In this document: positions 36,876-45,959 of the stretch, in pieces
How the letters are laid out: every line of letters begins with the position of its first letter
How positions within the stretch are numbered: the first letter of the stretch is position 1
Assembly (NCBI RefSeq): GCF_014649495.1
Contig: NZ_BMTD01000020.1
Location: 94,675 to 158,674 of the forward strand
Length of the DNA: 64,000 nucleotides
Direction: 5' to 3'
From: Streptomyces filipinensis
GTDB lineage: Bacteria > Actinomycetota > Actinomycetes > Streptomycetales > Streptomycetaceae
Translations under genes and position numbers: made by a program
The notes under the pieces: generated by a model
Database searches by the model: none
Seen by the model: only the letters and a program-made list of their open reading frames with translations
What the model was told of the DNA's origin: nothing

Positions 36876-37349
36876 GTGCCCCGCACCCTGGCCAACGCCC
36901 CGATCATGATCCTCAACGGGCCCAACCTGAACCTGCTCGGCCAGCGCCAGCCCGAGATCTACGGCGGGGACACGCTGGCCGACGTGGAGGCGCTGTGCGC
37001 CAAGGCCGCGGCGGCGCACGGCGGCACGGTGGACTTCCGGCAGTCCAACCACGAGGGCGAACTGGTCGACTGGATCCACGAGGCGCGCCTGAACCACTGC
37101 GGGATCGTCATCAACCCCGGCGCCTACTCCCACACGTCGGTCGCGATCCTGGACGCGCTCAACACCTGTGACGGCATGCCCGTGCTGGAGGTGCACATCT
37201 CCAACATCCACCAGCGCGAATCGTTCCGGCACCACTCCTACGTCTCGCTGCGCGCCGACGGTGTGATCGCCGGGTGCGGGGTGCAGGGCTATGTGTTCGG
37301 CGTGGAGCGCGTGGCAGCCCTGGCGGACGCGGCCCACGCCGACGCGTAG
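36876..37349 (+). CDS. aroQ: Type II 3-dehydroquinate dehydratase
   Basis: This 157-residue enzyme of the shikimate (or catabolic quinate) pathway has ILNGPNLNLLGQRQPEIYG (catalytic lid with Tyr), FRQSNHEGELVDWIHEA, INPGAYSHTSVAILDAL and LEVHISNIHQRESFRHHSY. It dehydrates 3-dehydroquinate to 3-dehydroshikimate as a dodecamer. GTG 36876 follows GGAGG. It is monocistronic, facing away from an MHS transporter. Confidence 0.96.
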   Translation: MPRTLANAPIMILNGPNLNLLGQRQPEIYGGDTLADVEALCAKAAAAHGGTVDFRQSNHEGELVDWIHEARLNHCGIVINPGAYSHTSVAILDALNTCDGMPVLEVHISNIHQRESFRHHSYVSLRADGVIAGCGVQGYVFGVERVAALADAAHADA

Positions 37350-37374
37350 GCCCATGCCGACGCGGCGGCCCGCG

Positions 37375-38133
37375 TCACAGCCGGCCCGCCTCCACGATCC
37401 GCCGCAGGAAGCGCCGGGTGCGCTCCTGCTGCGGATCACCGAAGACCTGCTCGGCGGTGCCGCGTTCCAGGACGACTCCGCCGTCGAGGAAGCACACCTG
37501 GTCGGCGACGTCGCGCGCGAAGCCCATTTCGTGCGTCGCCAGCACCATGGTCATGCCGTCGTCCTTCAGGTCCCGGACCACCTCCAGCACCTCACCCACG
37601 AGTTCGGGGTCGAGTGCCGCCGTGACCTCGTCCAGCAGCAACAGCCGGGGCCGGACGGCAAGGGCCCGTACGATCGCCACACGCTGCTGCTGGCCGCCGC
37701 TCAGCCGGTCGGGGTAGGCGTGGGCCTTGGCGGCCAGTCCGAGGCGCCCCAGCAGCCCTCTGGCGTGTTCCTCGGCCTCGGCCCGGGTGGCGCCGTGCAC
37801 CCGGCGCGGCGCCAGCGTGATGTTGTCCAGCACGGTCATGTGCGGGAACAGGTTGTACGCCTGGAAGACCACACCGATGCGGCGCCGCACCGCGTCCTGG
37901 TCGGCACGGGGATCGGTGATCTCCTCGCCGTCCAGCCAGATCGCGCCGTCGTCGATCTCCTCCAGGAGGTTGGCGCAGCGCAGCAGCGTGGACTTGCCCG
38001 AGCCTGACGCGCCGATCAGCGCGGTCACCGTGTGCGGCGCGACCTCCAGATCGACGTCGCGCAGGACGACGGAGCCGCCGAAGGTCTTGCGGACGGACTC
38101 CATGCGCAGGACGGGTGCGTCCGTGGCGCTCAC
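37375..38133 (-). CDS. Polar amino-acid ABC transporter, ATP-binding subunit
   Basis: This 252-residue ATPase has Walker A GASGSGKST, signature LSGGQQQR, Walker B LLLLDEVTAALDP and the H-loop THEMGFARDVA typical of the polar-amino-acid (GlnQ/HisP) class. Its GTG start overlaps the permease stop (GTGA), and GGAGG sits 6 bases upstream, inside the permease gene. It is the last gene of the three-gene operon (binding protein, permease, ATPase). Confidence 0.94.
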   Translation of the reverse strand: MSATDAPVLRMESVRKTFGGSVVLRDVDLEVAPHTVTALIGASGSGKSTLLRCANLLEEIDDGAIWLDGEEITDPRADQDAVRRRIGVVFQAYNLFPHMTVLDNITLAPRRVHGATRAEAEEHARGLLGRLGLAAKAHAYPDRLSGGQQQRVAIVRALAVRPRLLLLDEVTAALDPELVGEVLEVVRDLKDDGMTMVLATHEMGFARDVADQVCFLDGGVVLERGTAEQVFGDPQQERTRRFLRRIVEAGRL

Positions 38134-39008
38134 AGCGCTCCTCCCTGGGCCCGCTGCCGGTCCATGCGGGCCGTCAGCCAGTCCGTGAAGCGGGTCATCG
38201 GAATGGTCAGCGCCACGAACACCAGCCCCGCGACGATGTACGGCGTGTAGTTGAGGCTGCGGCCCACGATGATGTCGGCCGCCCGCACGGCGTCCACCGC
38301 GCCCCCGATCGACACCAGGCCCGTGTCCTTCTGCAGCGACACCAGGTCGTTGAGCAGCGGCGGCACCTGACGCCGTACCGCCTGGGGCAGGACGACGTAG
38401 CGCAGGGCCTGCCTGTTGGTGAGGCCCAGCGAGCGGGCCGCGGCGCGCTGGGACGGGTGGATCGACTCGATGCCGGCCCGGAACACCTCGGCCACGTACG
38501 CCGAGTACGTCAGCGTCAGCGCCGTACCGCCCAGCAGCACCGGATCGACCGTCACACCCTGCAGCCGCAGCGCCGGCACACCGAGGACCACGATCATCAG
38601 GTTGATGATCAGCGGAAGGCCGCGGAAGAAGTCGGTGTACGCCGCCGCCAGCACCCGTAGCGGGAAGAAGACCGGTCCGCGCAGGGTGCGCGCGATCGCG
38701 ATCAGCATGCCCAGGACCAGGACGGCGACACCGCAGACCGCGAGCAGGCGGACGTTCAGCCACAGCCCTTCGAGGACCTTAGGCAGCGCCTCGCGCGCGT
38801 AGTCGGCGCTGAAGAACGTCTCCTTGGTGCGCGGCCAGCCCGGCGCCTCGACCACGACCAGGTACAGCACGACCGCTGTGACCAGCGTCGAGAGCGCCGC
38901 GACGGCCGTGGCGCGGCGGGCACGCGCGCGCTGGTGGCGCTCGCGTGCCCGCCGCCGTTCGGAGGGTACGTAACCGTCGGCGGAGCGTCCGTCGACGGTG
39001 CCGGTCAT
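38130..39008 (-). CDS. Polar amino-acid ABC transporter, permease subunit
   Basis: This 292-residue protein has an Arg-rich cytoplasmic N terminus (residues 15-35), then five to six hydrophobic helices. It has the permease EAA loop, AYVAEVFRAGIESIHPSQRAAARSLGLTNRQALRYVVLPQA, and a TDFFRGLPLIINLMIV segment typical of HisMQ/GlnP subunits. A single permease gene implies a homodimer. It lies between the binding protein (50 bp away) and the ATPase (4-bp overlap). Confidence 0.93.
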   Translation of the reverse strand: MTGTVDGRSADGYVPSERRRARERHQRARARRATAVAALSTLVTAVVLYLVVVEAPGWPRTKETFFSADYAREALPKVLEGLWLNVRLLAVCGVAVLVLGMLIAIARTLRGPVFFPLRVLAAAYTDFFRGLPLIINLMIVVLGVPALRLQGVTVDPVLLGGTALTLTYSAYVAEVFRAGIESIHPSQRAAARSLGLTNRQALRYVVLPQAVRRQVPPLLNDLVSLQKDTGLVSIGGAVDAVRAADIIVGRSLNYTPYIVAGLVFVALTIPMTRFTDWLTARMDRQRAQGGAL

Positions 39009-39058
39009 GTCGCCCTCGCTGTCGGCCCCCTCCCGGGCCGCCTCGCCCTCGGCGACGG

Positions 39059-39943
39059 TCACTTGAGCACCGGGGCGTCGACGGCGTCGGAGAGCCACTG
39101 CTTCTCCAGCTTCGCCAGGGTGCCGTCCTTGCGCAGGGCGTCGACGGCGCCGCTCACGCACGAGGTCAGCGCGCTGCCCTTGTCCAGCACCAGCCCGAAC
39201 TGCTCGGGCGTGGCGCCCGCGTTCTCGAACTGGCCGACGATCTTCGCGTTCGTCACCTCGGCCGCGGTGATGTAGAACGCCGTTGGCAGGTCGACGACGA
39301 TGGCGTCGACCTGGCCGTTCTTCAGGGCGGACTTGGCCTGGTCGTTCTTGGCGTACACCGCGGCCTCCTGCTTCGGCTTCACCACGTCGGTGATGTAGTC
39401 GAGGCTCGTGGTGCCCACCTGGGCGCCCAGCTTGAGGCCCTTCAGGTCCGCGATGCTCGTCGCGCCGGCGGCCTTGCCGCCCTTCAGGGCGATGACGGCC
39501 TGGCGCACGTCGTAGTAGCCGGAGGAGAAGTCGACGGCCTTCTTGCGCTCGGCGCTGATCGACACCTGGTTGATGTCGAAGTCGAAGGTCTTCACGCCGG
39601 GCGCGAACGCCTTGTTGAACGGCACGCTCTGCCATACGACGGCGCTCTTGTCGTATCCCAGCTGCCGGGCCACGGCGTAGCTGACCGCCGACTCGAAGCC
39701 CTTGCCGTTCGCCGGCTTGTCGTCCTTGAACCAGGGCTCGTAGGCCGGTTCGTCCGTCGCGATCGTCAGCTTGCCGGAGGTCTTCGTGGCCAACTTGCCC
39801 TTGGCGCAGCTCTTCGCGGCCGATCCGGACGGGGAGGCCGACGCGTCCCCCTCGGGCTGCGGAGCACAGCCGACAGCGGTGGCGAGCAGGGCTACGGTGG
39901 CGGCGGCCAGCGCACGGCGCAGGGTGCGAGGGGCGAGGTACAT
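39059..39943 (-). CDS. Polar amino-acid ABC transporter, substrate-binding lipoprotein
   Basis: This 294-residue protein has a lipoprotein signal peptide with the lipidated Cys at residue 26 (ATAVGC). The family 3 solute-binding fold follows: LTIATDEPAYEPWF, GFESAVSYAVARQLGY, FDFDINQVSISAERKKAVDFSSGYYD. It would capture glutamate, glutamine or a similar amino acid at the outer face of the membrane and deliver it to the permease. It is the first gene of the operon; the 289 bp upstream (39944-40232) hold its promoter and no gene. Confidence 0.93.
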   Translation of the reverse strand: MYLAPRTLRRALAAATVALLATAVGCAPQPEGDASASPSGSAAKSCAKGKLATKTSGKLTIATDEPAYEPWFKDDKPANGKGFESAVSYAVARQLGYDKSAVVWQSVPFNKAFAPGVKTFDFDINQVSISAERKKAVDFSSGYYDVRQAVIALKGGKAAGATSIADLKGLKLGAQVGTTSLDYITDVVKPKQEAAVYAKNDQAKSALKNGQVDAIVVDLPTAFYITAAEVTNAKIVGQFENAGATPEQFGLVLDKGSALTSCVSGAVDALRKDGTLAKLEKQWLSDAVDAPVLK

Positions 39944-40232
39944 GGCGGGAGATTGGCAGCGAACCCCGCGTTTGTCCAGGTCATGGCGGTAAGTGTCCGC
40001 ATAGTGGGAGCGGGTGTTGCAGTCGTGTGAACGTCGCTCCGAGCGTGGCCCCTTGGCCTGGGCCGCCGGCCGAGGGCAGGGTGGGAGACCGGCGGCCCTA
40101 CCGCCGAGGAGCCGTCATCCTCCGCGGTCCTGCCTCCAGTTCAGCGCGTGACACGGCGCGTCGGGAGCGCGCACGCGCCCCCAGCGCGTGCGAAACGTTC
40201 ACACGGGGCGCGGAGGAGAGCGCGCCCGGCGC

Positions 40233-40889
40233 TCACCACCCGCGCGCGTGCCACTCCGGCAGATGCGGCCGCTCCGCCCCCAGCGTCGTGTCGTTGCCGT
40301 GCCCGGGATACACCCAGGTCTCGTCCGCCAGCACGTCGAAGAGCTTCGCCTCCACGTCGCCGATCAAGCTGGCGAAAGCCTTCGGGTCCTTGCGCGTGTT
40401 GCCGACACCGCCCGGGAAGAGGCAGTCGCCGGTGAAGACGTGCGGGTGGCCGTGCGGGTCGTCGTAGACCAGCGCGATCGAGCCCGGGGTGTGCCCGACG
40501 AGATGCCGCGCGGTGAGCTCCACGCGGCCCACCCTGATGACGTCGCCGTCGTCCACGAGGACATCGGTGGGCACGGGGATACCGGGGGCGTCCTCGCGGC
40601 CGGCGTACGTACGCGCGCCCGTGGCGGCGACGACCTCGGCGAGCGCCTGCCAGTGGTCGCCGTGCTGATGCGTGGTGACCACGGACGCGATGCCGTCGTC
40701 ACCGATCATGCCGAGGAGCGTCCCCGCCTCGTTGGCGGCGTCGATCAGGAGCTGCTCGTCGGTGGCCCGGCAGCGCAGCAGATAGGCGTTGTTGTCCATC
40801 GGGCCGACCGCGATCTTCGTGATCATCAGGTCTTTCAGCTCATGCACATCCGCCGGTCCGCCGACCCGTACCTCTCCGGTGTACGTCAT
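40233..40889 (-). CDS. Metallo-beta-lactamase-fold hydrolase (glyoxalase II-like)
   Basis: This 218-residue protein has the zinc motif THQHGDH and later metal ligands HTPGSIAL, FTGDCLF and PGHGNDT. This is the arrangement of hydroxyacylglutathione hydrolases and related thioester or persulfide hydrolases. Actinomycetes lack glutathione, so a mycothiol or other thioester is more likely. It follows the mycothiol-dependent isomerase-like gene by 45 bp on the same strand, consistent with thiol-linked chemistry. Confidence 0.9.
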   Translation of the reverse strand: MTYTGEVRVGGPADVHELKDLMITKIAVGPMDNNAYLLRCRATDEQLLIDAANEAGTLLGMIGDDGIASVVTTHQHGDHWQALAEVVAATGARTYAGREDAPGIPVPTDVLVDDGDVIRVGRVELTARHLVGHTPGSIALVYDDPHGHPHVFTGDCLFPGGVGNTRKDPKAFASLIGDVEAKLFDVLADETWVYPGHGNDTTLGAERPHLPEWHARGW

Positions 40890-40934
40890 GGTGATCAGCC
40901 TATAGCGGGGACCGGCCCGCGGACGGTCGGCGGC

Positions 40935-41621
40935 CTACAGCGGGGGCAGTTTCGGCAGTGTGCCCTTCGTGGTCAGGCCGGATCCGTCGCGCCGTCCGGC
41001 GAGCCAGCCCAACAGCTCGGCGGTCGTACCCTCGACCGCGACCGGGTCGCCCTCGGCGCCGCCGCCCGTGGTCCAGGTCCGGCCGTCGCCGGTGGCCAGG
41101 CCGGTCGAGGGCACGTCCTTGTGCCCGGCGAAGCGATCCGCCAGGAATTCGATCTCCCGGTCCGCGAACTCCGCCGGAAGATCCTCCAGCTCGTACCCGA
41201 CGCCGAGGTCCACATGGTGCAGCTCGACCTCGGCCCACCTGCGGAACGGCACCCGGGACGCGGAGTCGGTGACCCCGTTGCGCAGCTCCACCGTGCGCGC
41301 CCAGTCCGCCGGCGCGTCTCCCGTCGCCAGGAAGCGGGCCGCGCTCTCGCGCAGGTCGGCGAGCTGGGCGTCGAGCGGACGCGGGGCGTCACGCTCGATG
41401 TCGGCGTCCCGCGCCTCGGCGCTCACGTACATGGGCCGGCCTTCGAGAACGTTCACGAGCGCGTCCGCGTTCCGAGCGAGGTGGGCGAGGACATGGCCGC
41501 GGGTCCAGCCGGGGAGCCGTGACGGCTCGGCGAGCGACGCGTTGTCCAGTGCGGCGACCGCGCTGAGAAGCCGTTCGGTCGCGTCACGTACACATGCCAG
41601 GTCATGAGCGTGATCAATCAT
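40935..41621 (-). CDS. Maleylpyruvate isomerase-family (mycothiol-dependent, DinB-like) protein
   Basis: This 228-residue protein begins with the MDMPI N-terminal helical bundle (LPGWTRGHVLAHLARNADALVNVLEG, containing the first metal His) and has the later metal motif RWAEVELHHVDLGVGYE. Members bind a divalent metal and use mycothiol. Maleylpyruvate isomerisation itself is not assured, since no gentisate pathway genes are near. It is transcribed with the MBL hydrolase and divergent from uvrA. Confidence 0.85.
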   Translation of the reverse strand: MIDHAHDLACVRDATERLLSAVAALDNASLAEPSRLPGWTRGHVLAHLARNADALVNVLEGRPMYVSAEARDADIERDAPRPLDAQLADLRESAARFLATGDAPADWARTVELRNGVTDSASRVPFRRWAEVELHHVDLGVGYELEDLPAEFADREIEFLADRFAGHKDVPSTGLATGDGRTWTTGGGAEGDPVAVEGTTAELLGWLAGRRDGSGLTTKGTLPKLPPL

Positions 41622-41766
41622 GGGGCTGACATTAGCCCCGCCACACCTTCGGGTGAAGGTGGTGAACCCGGTCCGCAAATCGAAAGCACGTGCTATATCG
41701 TCGAAGGTGGCGTCGGGCATGCTGGATGGCCGGGGGTTGTTATGCGATCGGGCAATCCGACCGGCG

Positions 41767-41789
41767 TTGTCAGTGGCTCCCCCTAGTCT
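41767..41789 (+). promoter_or_regulatory. PafBC/RecA-NDp-type DNA-damage promoter of uvrA
   Basis: TTGTCAGTG, eight bases, TAGTCT fits the consensus. The leader to GTG 41846 is about 50 bases, unlike the leaderless geometry at uvrB and uvrC. Confidence 0.85.
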
Positions 41790-41845
41790 GAAGAAGCACG
41801 GGGGCCCCGCCCCTGTCACTTCTCTCAAGAAAGGTGCGGACCGGC

Positions 41846-44800
41846 GTGGCCGACCGTCTCATCGTCCGTGGCGCGCGCGAGCACAACCTGAAGAATGTCT
41901 CGCTCGACCTGCCTCGTGACTCGCTCATCGTCTTCACGGGCCTGTCCGGGTCGGGCAAGTCCTCCCTGGCCTTCGACACGATCTTCGCGGAGGGCCAGCG
42001 CCGCTACGTGGAGTCGCTCTCCTCGTACGCCCGGCAGTTCCTCGGCCAGATGGACAAGCCGGACGTGGACTTCATCGAGGGCCTGTCCCCGGCGGTCTCC
42101 ATCGACCAGAAGTCGACCTCGCGCAACCCGCGCTCCACGGTCGGCACCATCACCGAGGTCTACGACTACCTGCGCCTGCTCTTCGCACGGATCGGCAAGC
42201 CGCACTGCCCCGAGTGCGGCCGCCCGATCTCGCGCCAGTCGCCGCAGGCCATCGTGGACCGGGTCCTGGAGCTGCCGGAGGGGAGCCGTTTCCAGGTGCT
42301 CTCGCCGCTCGTGCGCGAGCGCAAGGGCGAGTTCGTGGACCTCTTCGCCGACCTGCAGACCAAGGGCTACTCCCGCGCCCGCGTGGACGGCCAGACCATC
42401 CAGCTCTCCGAGCCGCCCGCGCTGAAGAAGCAGGAGAAGCACACCATCGAGGTGGTCGTGGACCGCCTCACGGTGAAGGAGTCCGCCAAGCGCCGTCTCA
42501 CCGACTCCGTGGAGACCGCCCTCGGCCTGTCCGGCGGCATGATCGTGCTCGACTTCGTCGACCTCCCCGAGGACGACCCCGAGCGCGAGCGCATGTACTC
42601 CGAGCACCTGTACTGCCCCTACGACGACCTGTCCTTCGAGGAGCTGGAGCCCCGCTCCTTCTCCTTCAACTCGCCCTTCGGCGCCTGCCCCGACTGCACC
42701 GGCATCGGCACGCGCATGGAGGTCGACCCGGAACTGATCGTCCCGGACCCGGACAAGACCCTGGACGAGGGCGCCCTCCACCCCTGGTCGCACGGACACA
42801 CCAAGGACTACTTCGGCCGTCTGATCGGCGCCCTCGCGGACGCCCTCGGCTTCCGCACGGACATCCCGTTCGCGGGCCTGCCGCAGCGCGCGAAGAAGGC
42901 CCTGCTGTACGGCCACAAGACCCAGATCGAGGTGCGCTACCGCAACCGCTACGGCCGCGAGCGCGTCTACACCACACCCTTCGAGGGCGCGGTGCCGTTC
43001 GTGAAGCGCCGGCACAGCGAGGCCGAGAGCGACGCCAGCCGTGAGCGCTTCGAGGGCTACATGCGCGAGGTGCCCTGTCCCTCCTGTGAGGGCACACGCC
43101 TGAAGCCGATCGTCCTCGCGGTCACGGTCATGGAGAAGTCGATCGCCGAGGTCTCCGCGATGTCGATCAGCGACTGCGCGGACTTCCTCGGCCGGCTGAA
43201 GCTGAACGCCCGGGACAAGAAGATCGCCGAGCGGGTGCTGAAGGAGGTCAACGAACGGCTGCGCTTCCTGGTCGACGTCGGCCTGGACTACCTCTCGCTG
43301 AACCGCGCGGCCGGCACGCTCTCCGGCGGCGAGGCCCAGCGCATCCGGCTCGCCACCCAGATCGGCTCCGGCCTCGTCGGCGTCCTGTATGTGCTGGACG
43401 AGCCGTCCATCGGTCTGCACCAGAGGGACAACCACCGGCTGATCGAGACCCTGGTCCGGCTGCGTGACATGGGCAACACGCTCATCGTCGTGGAGCACGA
43501 CGAGGACACCATCAAGGTCGCCGACTGGGTCGTGGACATCGGCCCGGGCGCAGGCGAGCACGGCGGCAAGGTGGTGCACAGCGGCTCGCTGAAGGAGCTG
43601 CTCGCCAACACCGAGTCGCAGACCGGCGCGTACCTGTCGGGCCGCAAGGCGATCCCGGTTCCGGACGTCCGCCGGCCCCGTGACCCGTCCCGGCGGCTCA
43701 CCGTGCACGGCGCCCGTGAGAACAACCTGCAGGACATCGACGTGTCCTTCCCGCTGGGCGTGTTCACGGCCGTCACGGGCGTCTCCGGCTCCGGCAAGTC
43801 GACGCTGGTCAACGACATCCTCTACACGCACCTGGCCCGCGAGCTGAACGGCGCGCGCAACGTCCCCGGCCGGCACACGCGCGTGGACGGCGACGACCTG
43901 GTCGACAAGGTCGTGCACGTCGACCAGTCGCCGATCGGCCGCACCCCGCGGTCCAACCCGGCGACGTACACCGGTGTCTTCGACCACGTCCGCAAGCTGT
44001 TCGCCGAGACCACCGAGGCGAAGGTCCGCGGCTACCTGCCGGGCCGCTTCTCCTTCAACGTCAAGGGCGGCCGCTGCGAGAACTGCGCGGGCGACGGCAC
44101 GATCAAGATCGAGATGAACTTCCTCCCGGACGTCTACGTCCCCTGCGAGGTCTGCCACGGCGCCCGGTACAACCGGGAGACCCTGGAGGTCCACTACAAG
44201 GGCAAGTCCATCGCCGACGTGCTGAACATGCCCATCGAGGAGGCCACCGACTTCTTCGAGGCCGTCCCGGCCATCTCCCGGCACCTGAGGACGCTGAAGG
44301 ACGTCGGCCTCGGCTACGTCCGCCTCGGCCAGTCCGCCACCACCCTCTCCGGCGGTGAGGCCCAGCGCGTGAAGCTGGCCAGCGAGCTGCAGAAGCGCTC
44401 CACCGGGCGCACGGTCTACGTCCTGGACGAGCCGACCACCGGTCTGCACTTCGAGGACATCAGCAAGCTGCTGACGGTCCTCGGCGGCCTGGTCGACAAG
44501 GGCAACACGGTCATCGTCATCGAGCACAACCTCGATGTGATCAAGACCGCCGACTGGGTCGTGGACATGGGTCCGGAGGGCGGCGCCGGCGGTGGTCTCG
44601 TGGTCGCCGAGGGCACGCCCGAGGAGGTCGCCGGGGTTCCGGCCAGCCACACCGGCAAGTTCCTGCGCGAGATCCTCGGCGCCGACCGCATCAGCGACGC
44701 CGAACCTGTGCCGGCGCAGCGTGCCGCCACGACCAGGAAGACGGCCGCGGCGACGACGGCGGCGAAGAGGACGGTGACGGCCAAGGCCAACAACACGGCC

Positions 44801-44872
44801 ACCAAGAAGGCCGCCGCGGCCACCAAGAAGGCGGCGCCCGCGAAGAAGACGACACGGGCACGCAAAGCCTGA
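41846..44872 (+). CDS. uvrA: Excinuclease ABC subunit A
   Basis: This 1008-residue damage-recognition ATPase has two ABC modules: Walker A TGLSGSGKSS (31-40) and GVSGSGKSTL in the second half, signatures LSGGEAQRIRLA and LSGGEAQRVKLA, and zinc-finger cysteines CPECG, CPDC and CENC/CEVC. The last 55 residues form a Lys/Ala/Thr-rich tail (KKAAAATKKAAPAKK) like histone H1-type tails, which is absent from the minimal family. GTG 41846 is the usual start (VADRLIVRGAREHNLKNV); GTG 41834 is in frame. A strong terminator follows. Confidence 0.98.
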   Translation: MADRLIVRGAREHNLKNVSLDLPRDSLIVFTGLSGSGKSSLAFDTIFAEGQRRYVESLSSYARQFLGQMDKPDVDFIEGLSPAVSIDQKSTSRNPRSTVGTITEVYDYLRLLFARIGKPHCPECGRPISRQSPQAIVDRVLELPEGSRFQVLSPLVRERKGEFVDLFADLQTKGYSRARVDGQTIQLSEPPALKKQEKHTIEVVVDRLTVKESAKRRLTDSVETALGLSGGMIVLDFVDLPEDDPERERMYSEHLYCPYDDLSFEELEPRSFSFNSPFGACPDCTGIGTRMEVDPELIVPDPDKTLDEGALHPWSHGHTKDYFGRLIGALADALGFRTDIPFAGLPQRAKKALLYGHKTQIEVRYRNRYGRERVYTTPFEGAVPFVKRRHSEAESDASRERFEGYMREVPCPSCEGTRLKPIVLAVTVMEKSIAEVSAMSISDCADFLGRLKLNARDKKIAERVLKEVNERLRFLVDVGLDYLSLNRAAGTLSGGEAQRIRLATQIGSGLVGVLYVLDEPSIGLHQRDNHRLIETLVRLRDMGNTLIVVEHDEDTIKVADWVVDIGPGAGEHGGKVVHSGSLKELLANTESQTGAYLSGRKAIPVPDVRRPRDPSRRLTVHGARENNLQDIDVSFPLGVFTAVTGVSGSGKSTLVNDILYTHLARELNGARNVPGRHTRVDGDDLVDKVVHVDQSPIGRTPRSNPATYTGVFDHVRKLFAETTEAKVRGYLPGRFSFNVKGGRCENCAGDGTIKIEMNFLPDVYVPCEVCHGARYNRETLEVHYKGKSIADVLNMPIEEATDFFEAVPAISRHLRTLKDVGLGYVRLGQSATTLSGGEAQRVKLASELQKRSTGRTVYVLDEPTTGLHFEDISKLLTVLGGLVDKGNTVIVIEHNLDVIKTADWVVDMGPEGGAGGGLVVAEGTPEEVAGVPASHTGKFLREILGADRISDAEPVPAQRAATTRKTAAATTAAKRTVTAKANNTATKKAAAATKKAAPAKKTTRARKA

Positions 44873-44910
44873 CACATCACGGTCAAGGCCTGACGCAGCA
44901 CCAGAAAAGG

Positions 44911-44941
44911 GGCGCCCCGCGGGAACTCCCCGCGGGGCGCC
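44911..44941 (+). terminator. Rho-independent-type hairpin after uvrA
   Basis: A perfect 13-bp stem, GGCGCCCCGCGGG (44911-44923) with its complement (44929-44941) and loop AACTC, follows AAAAGG, 38 bases after the uvrA stop. Confidence 0.88.
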
Positions 44942-45047
44942 GCTCGTTCCACCATCAGCCACCCCGGCTCCGAGGTCCGACAGATCGCCGCCCCCCCGGG
45001 TCCGGCCGCACCTTGACAGCAGCAGAGCGAAAGAGAAAAGGGGTCGC

Positions 45048-45959
45048 TCACAGGTCACCGAGCTCGGCCGCGTACGGCGGCTCGGCCCCCGCCCGCGAGC
45101 AGGTGATCGCCGCCGCACGCGCCGCGAAGCGCAGCAGCCGCGTCCAGCCCTCCGTCCCGAGGGCGACGAGCGCTTCCGCCGACAGCGCGTCCAGGGCGGA
45201 CAGCCCGTGCAACAGGGCTGCGTTCACCGTGTCACCGGCGCCGATGGTGTCCACCACGGCGACCTCCACACCCGGTACGGAGTGCTCCCCGCCGTCCCGG
45301 GTGAAGACGGTCAGACCCTCCCCGCCCCGGGTCACCACCACGGCCGCGGGTCCCGCGGCCAGCCACTCGTGCGGGCCGCCGCCCAGCCACTCGGCGTCCT
45401 CAGCGGAGAGCTTCAGCAGCGTCACCGAGGGCAGCCAGCTCTTGAAACGCGCCCGGTAGGCGTCCGCGTCCGGGATGAGCCCCGCCCGGATGTTGGGGTC
45501 GAGCGCGGTGAACAGCCCCTGTCCGGCCGCCGTGCGCATGAGCTCCTCGTAGGCGCTCGCTCCCGGTTCCAGGACGAGCGAGCAGGTGCCGAAGGACACC
45601 GCGCGGGTGCCGGGGGGCAGCGCGACGGGCGCGGTGAACAGACGGTCGGCGGTGCCGTCGACATAGAAGGAGTACGCGGCCGAGCCACCGTCGTCGATGG
45701 TGGCCACCGCCAGGGTCGTCGGCTCCGACCCGCGCTGCACGCCCGACACGTCCACCCCGGCCCGGCGCAGCCCCTCGAGCAGGGCCTCGCCGAAGGCGTC
45801 GTGCGACGTCCGCGAGCAGAAGGCGGTGCGGGAGCCGAGCCGGCCCAGGGCCACGGCGGTGTTGTACGGGCCACCGCCGAGCGCCGGCTTCAGGTCCGCG
45901 AGGGCACCGGAGCCCTGCGGCACCAGGTCGATCAGTGCCTCACCGGCGACGACGATCAC
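45048..45959 (-). CDS. PfkB-family carbohydrate kinase (fructokinase-like)
   Basis: This 303-residue ribokinase-fold protein has the signature GGGPYNTAVALGRLG near residue 30 and the catalytic motif DTIGAGDTVNAALL. It begins IVVAGEALIDLVP as fructokinases do. It phosphorylates a sugar, likely fructose or a related hexose. Its GTG overlaps the TGA of the LacI regulator gene (GTGA), so kinase and regulator are one coupled operon. No sugar transporter gene is adjacent. Confidence 0.88.
   Translation of the reverse strand: MIVVAGEALIDLVPQGSGALADLKPALGGGPYNTAVALGRLGSRTAFCSRTSHDAFGEALLEGLRRAGVDVSGVQRGSEPTTLAVATIDDGGSAAYSFYVDGTADRLFTAPVALPPGTRAVSFGTCSLVLEPGASAYEELMRTAAGQGLFTALDPNIRAGLIPDADAYRARFKSWLPSVTLLKLSAEDAEWLGGGPHEWLAAGPAAVVVTRGGEGLTVFTRDGGEHSVPGVEVAVVDTIGAGDTVNAALLHGLSALDALSAEALVALGTEGWTRLLRFAARAAAITCSRAGAEPPYAAELGDL

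Noticed and set aside
41622..41845. Search for a LexA box (GAACatgtgTTC-like) upstream of uvrA
   Set aside because: None found near uvrA, uvrB or uvrC; the PafBC-type promoter explains the control better.
41825..45118. Very long open frame (over 1000 codons) on the minus strand opposite uvrA
   Set aside because: It is a by-product of high GC: the wobble positions of uvrA make the antisense frame stop-free. It has no domain, and uvrA is certain.
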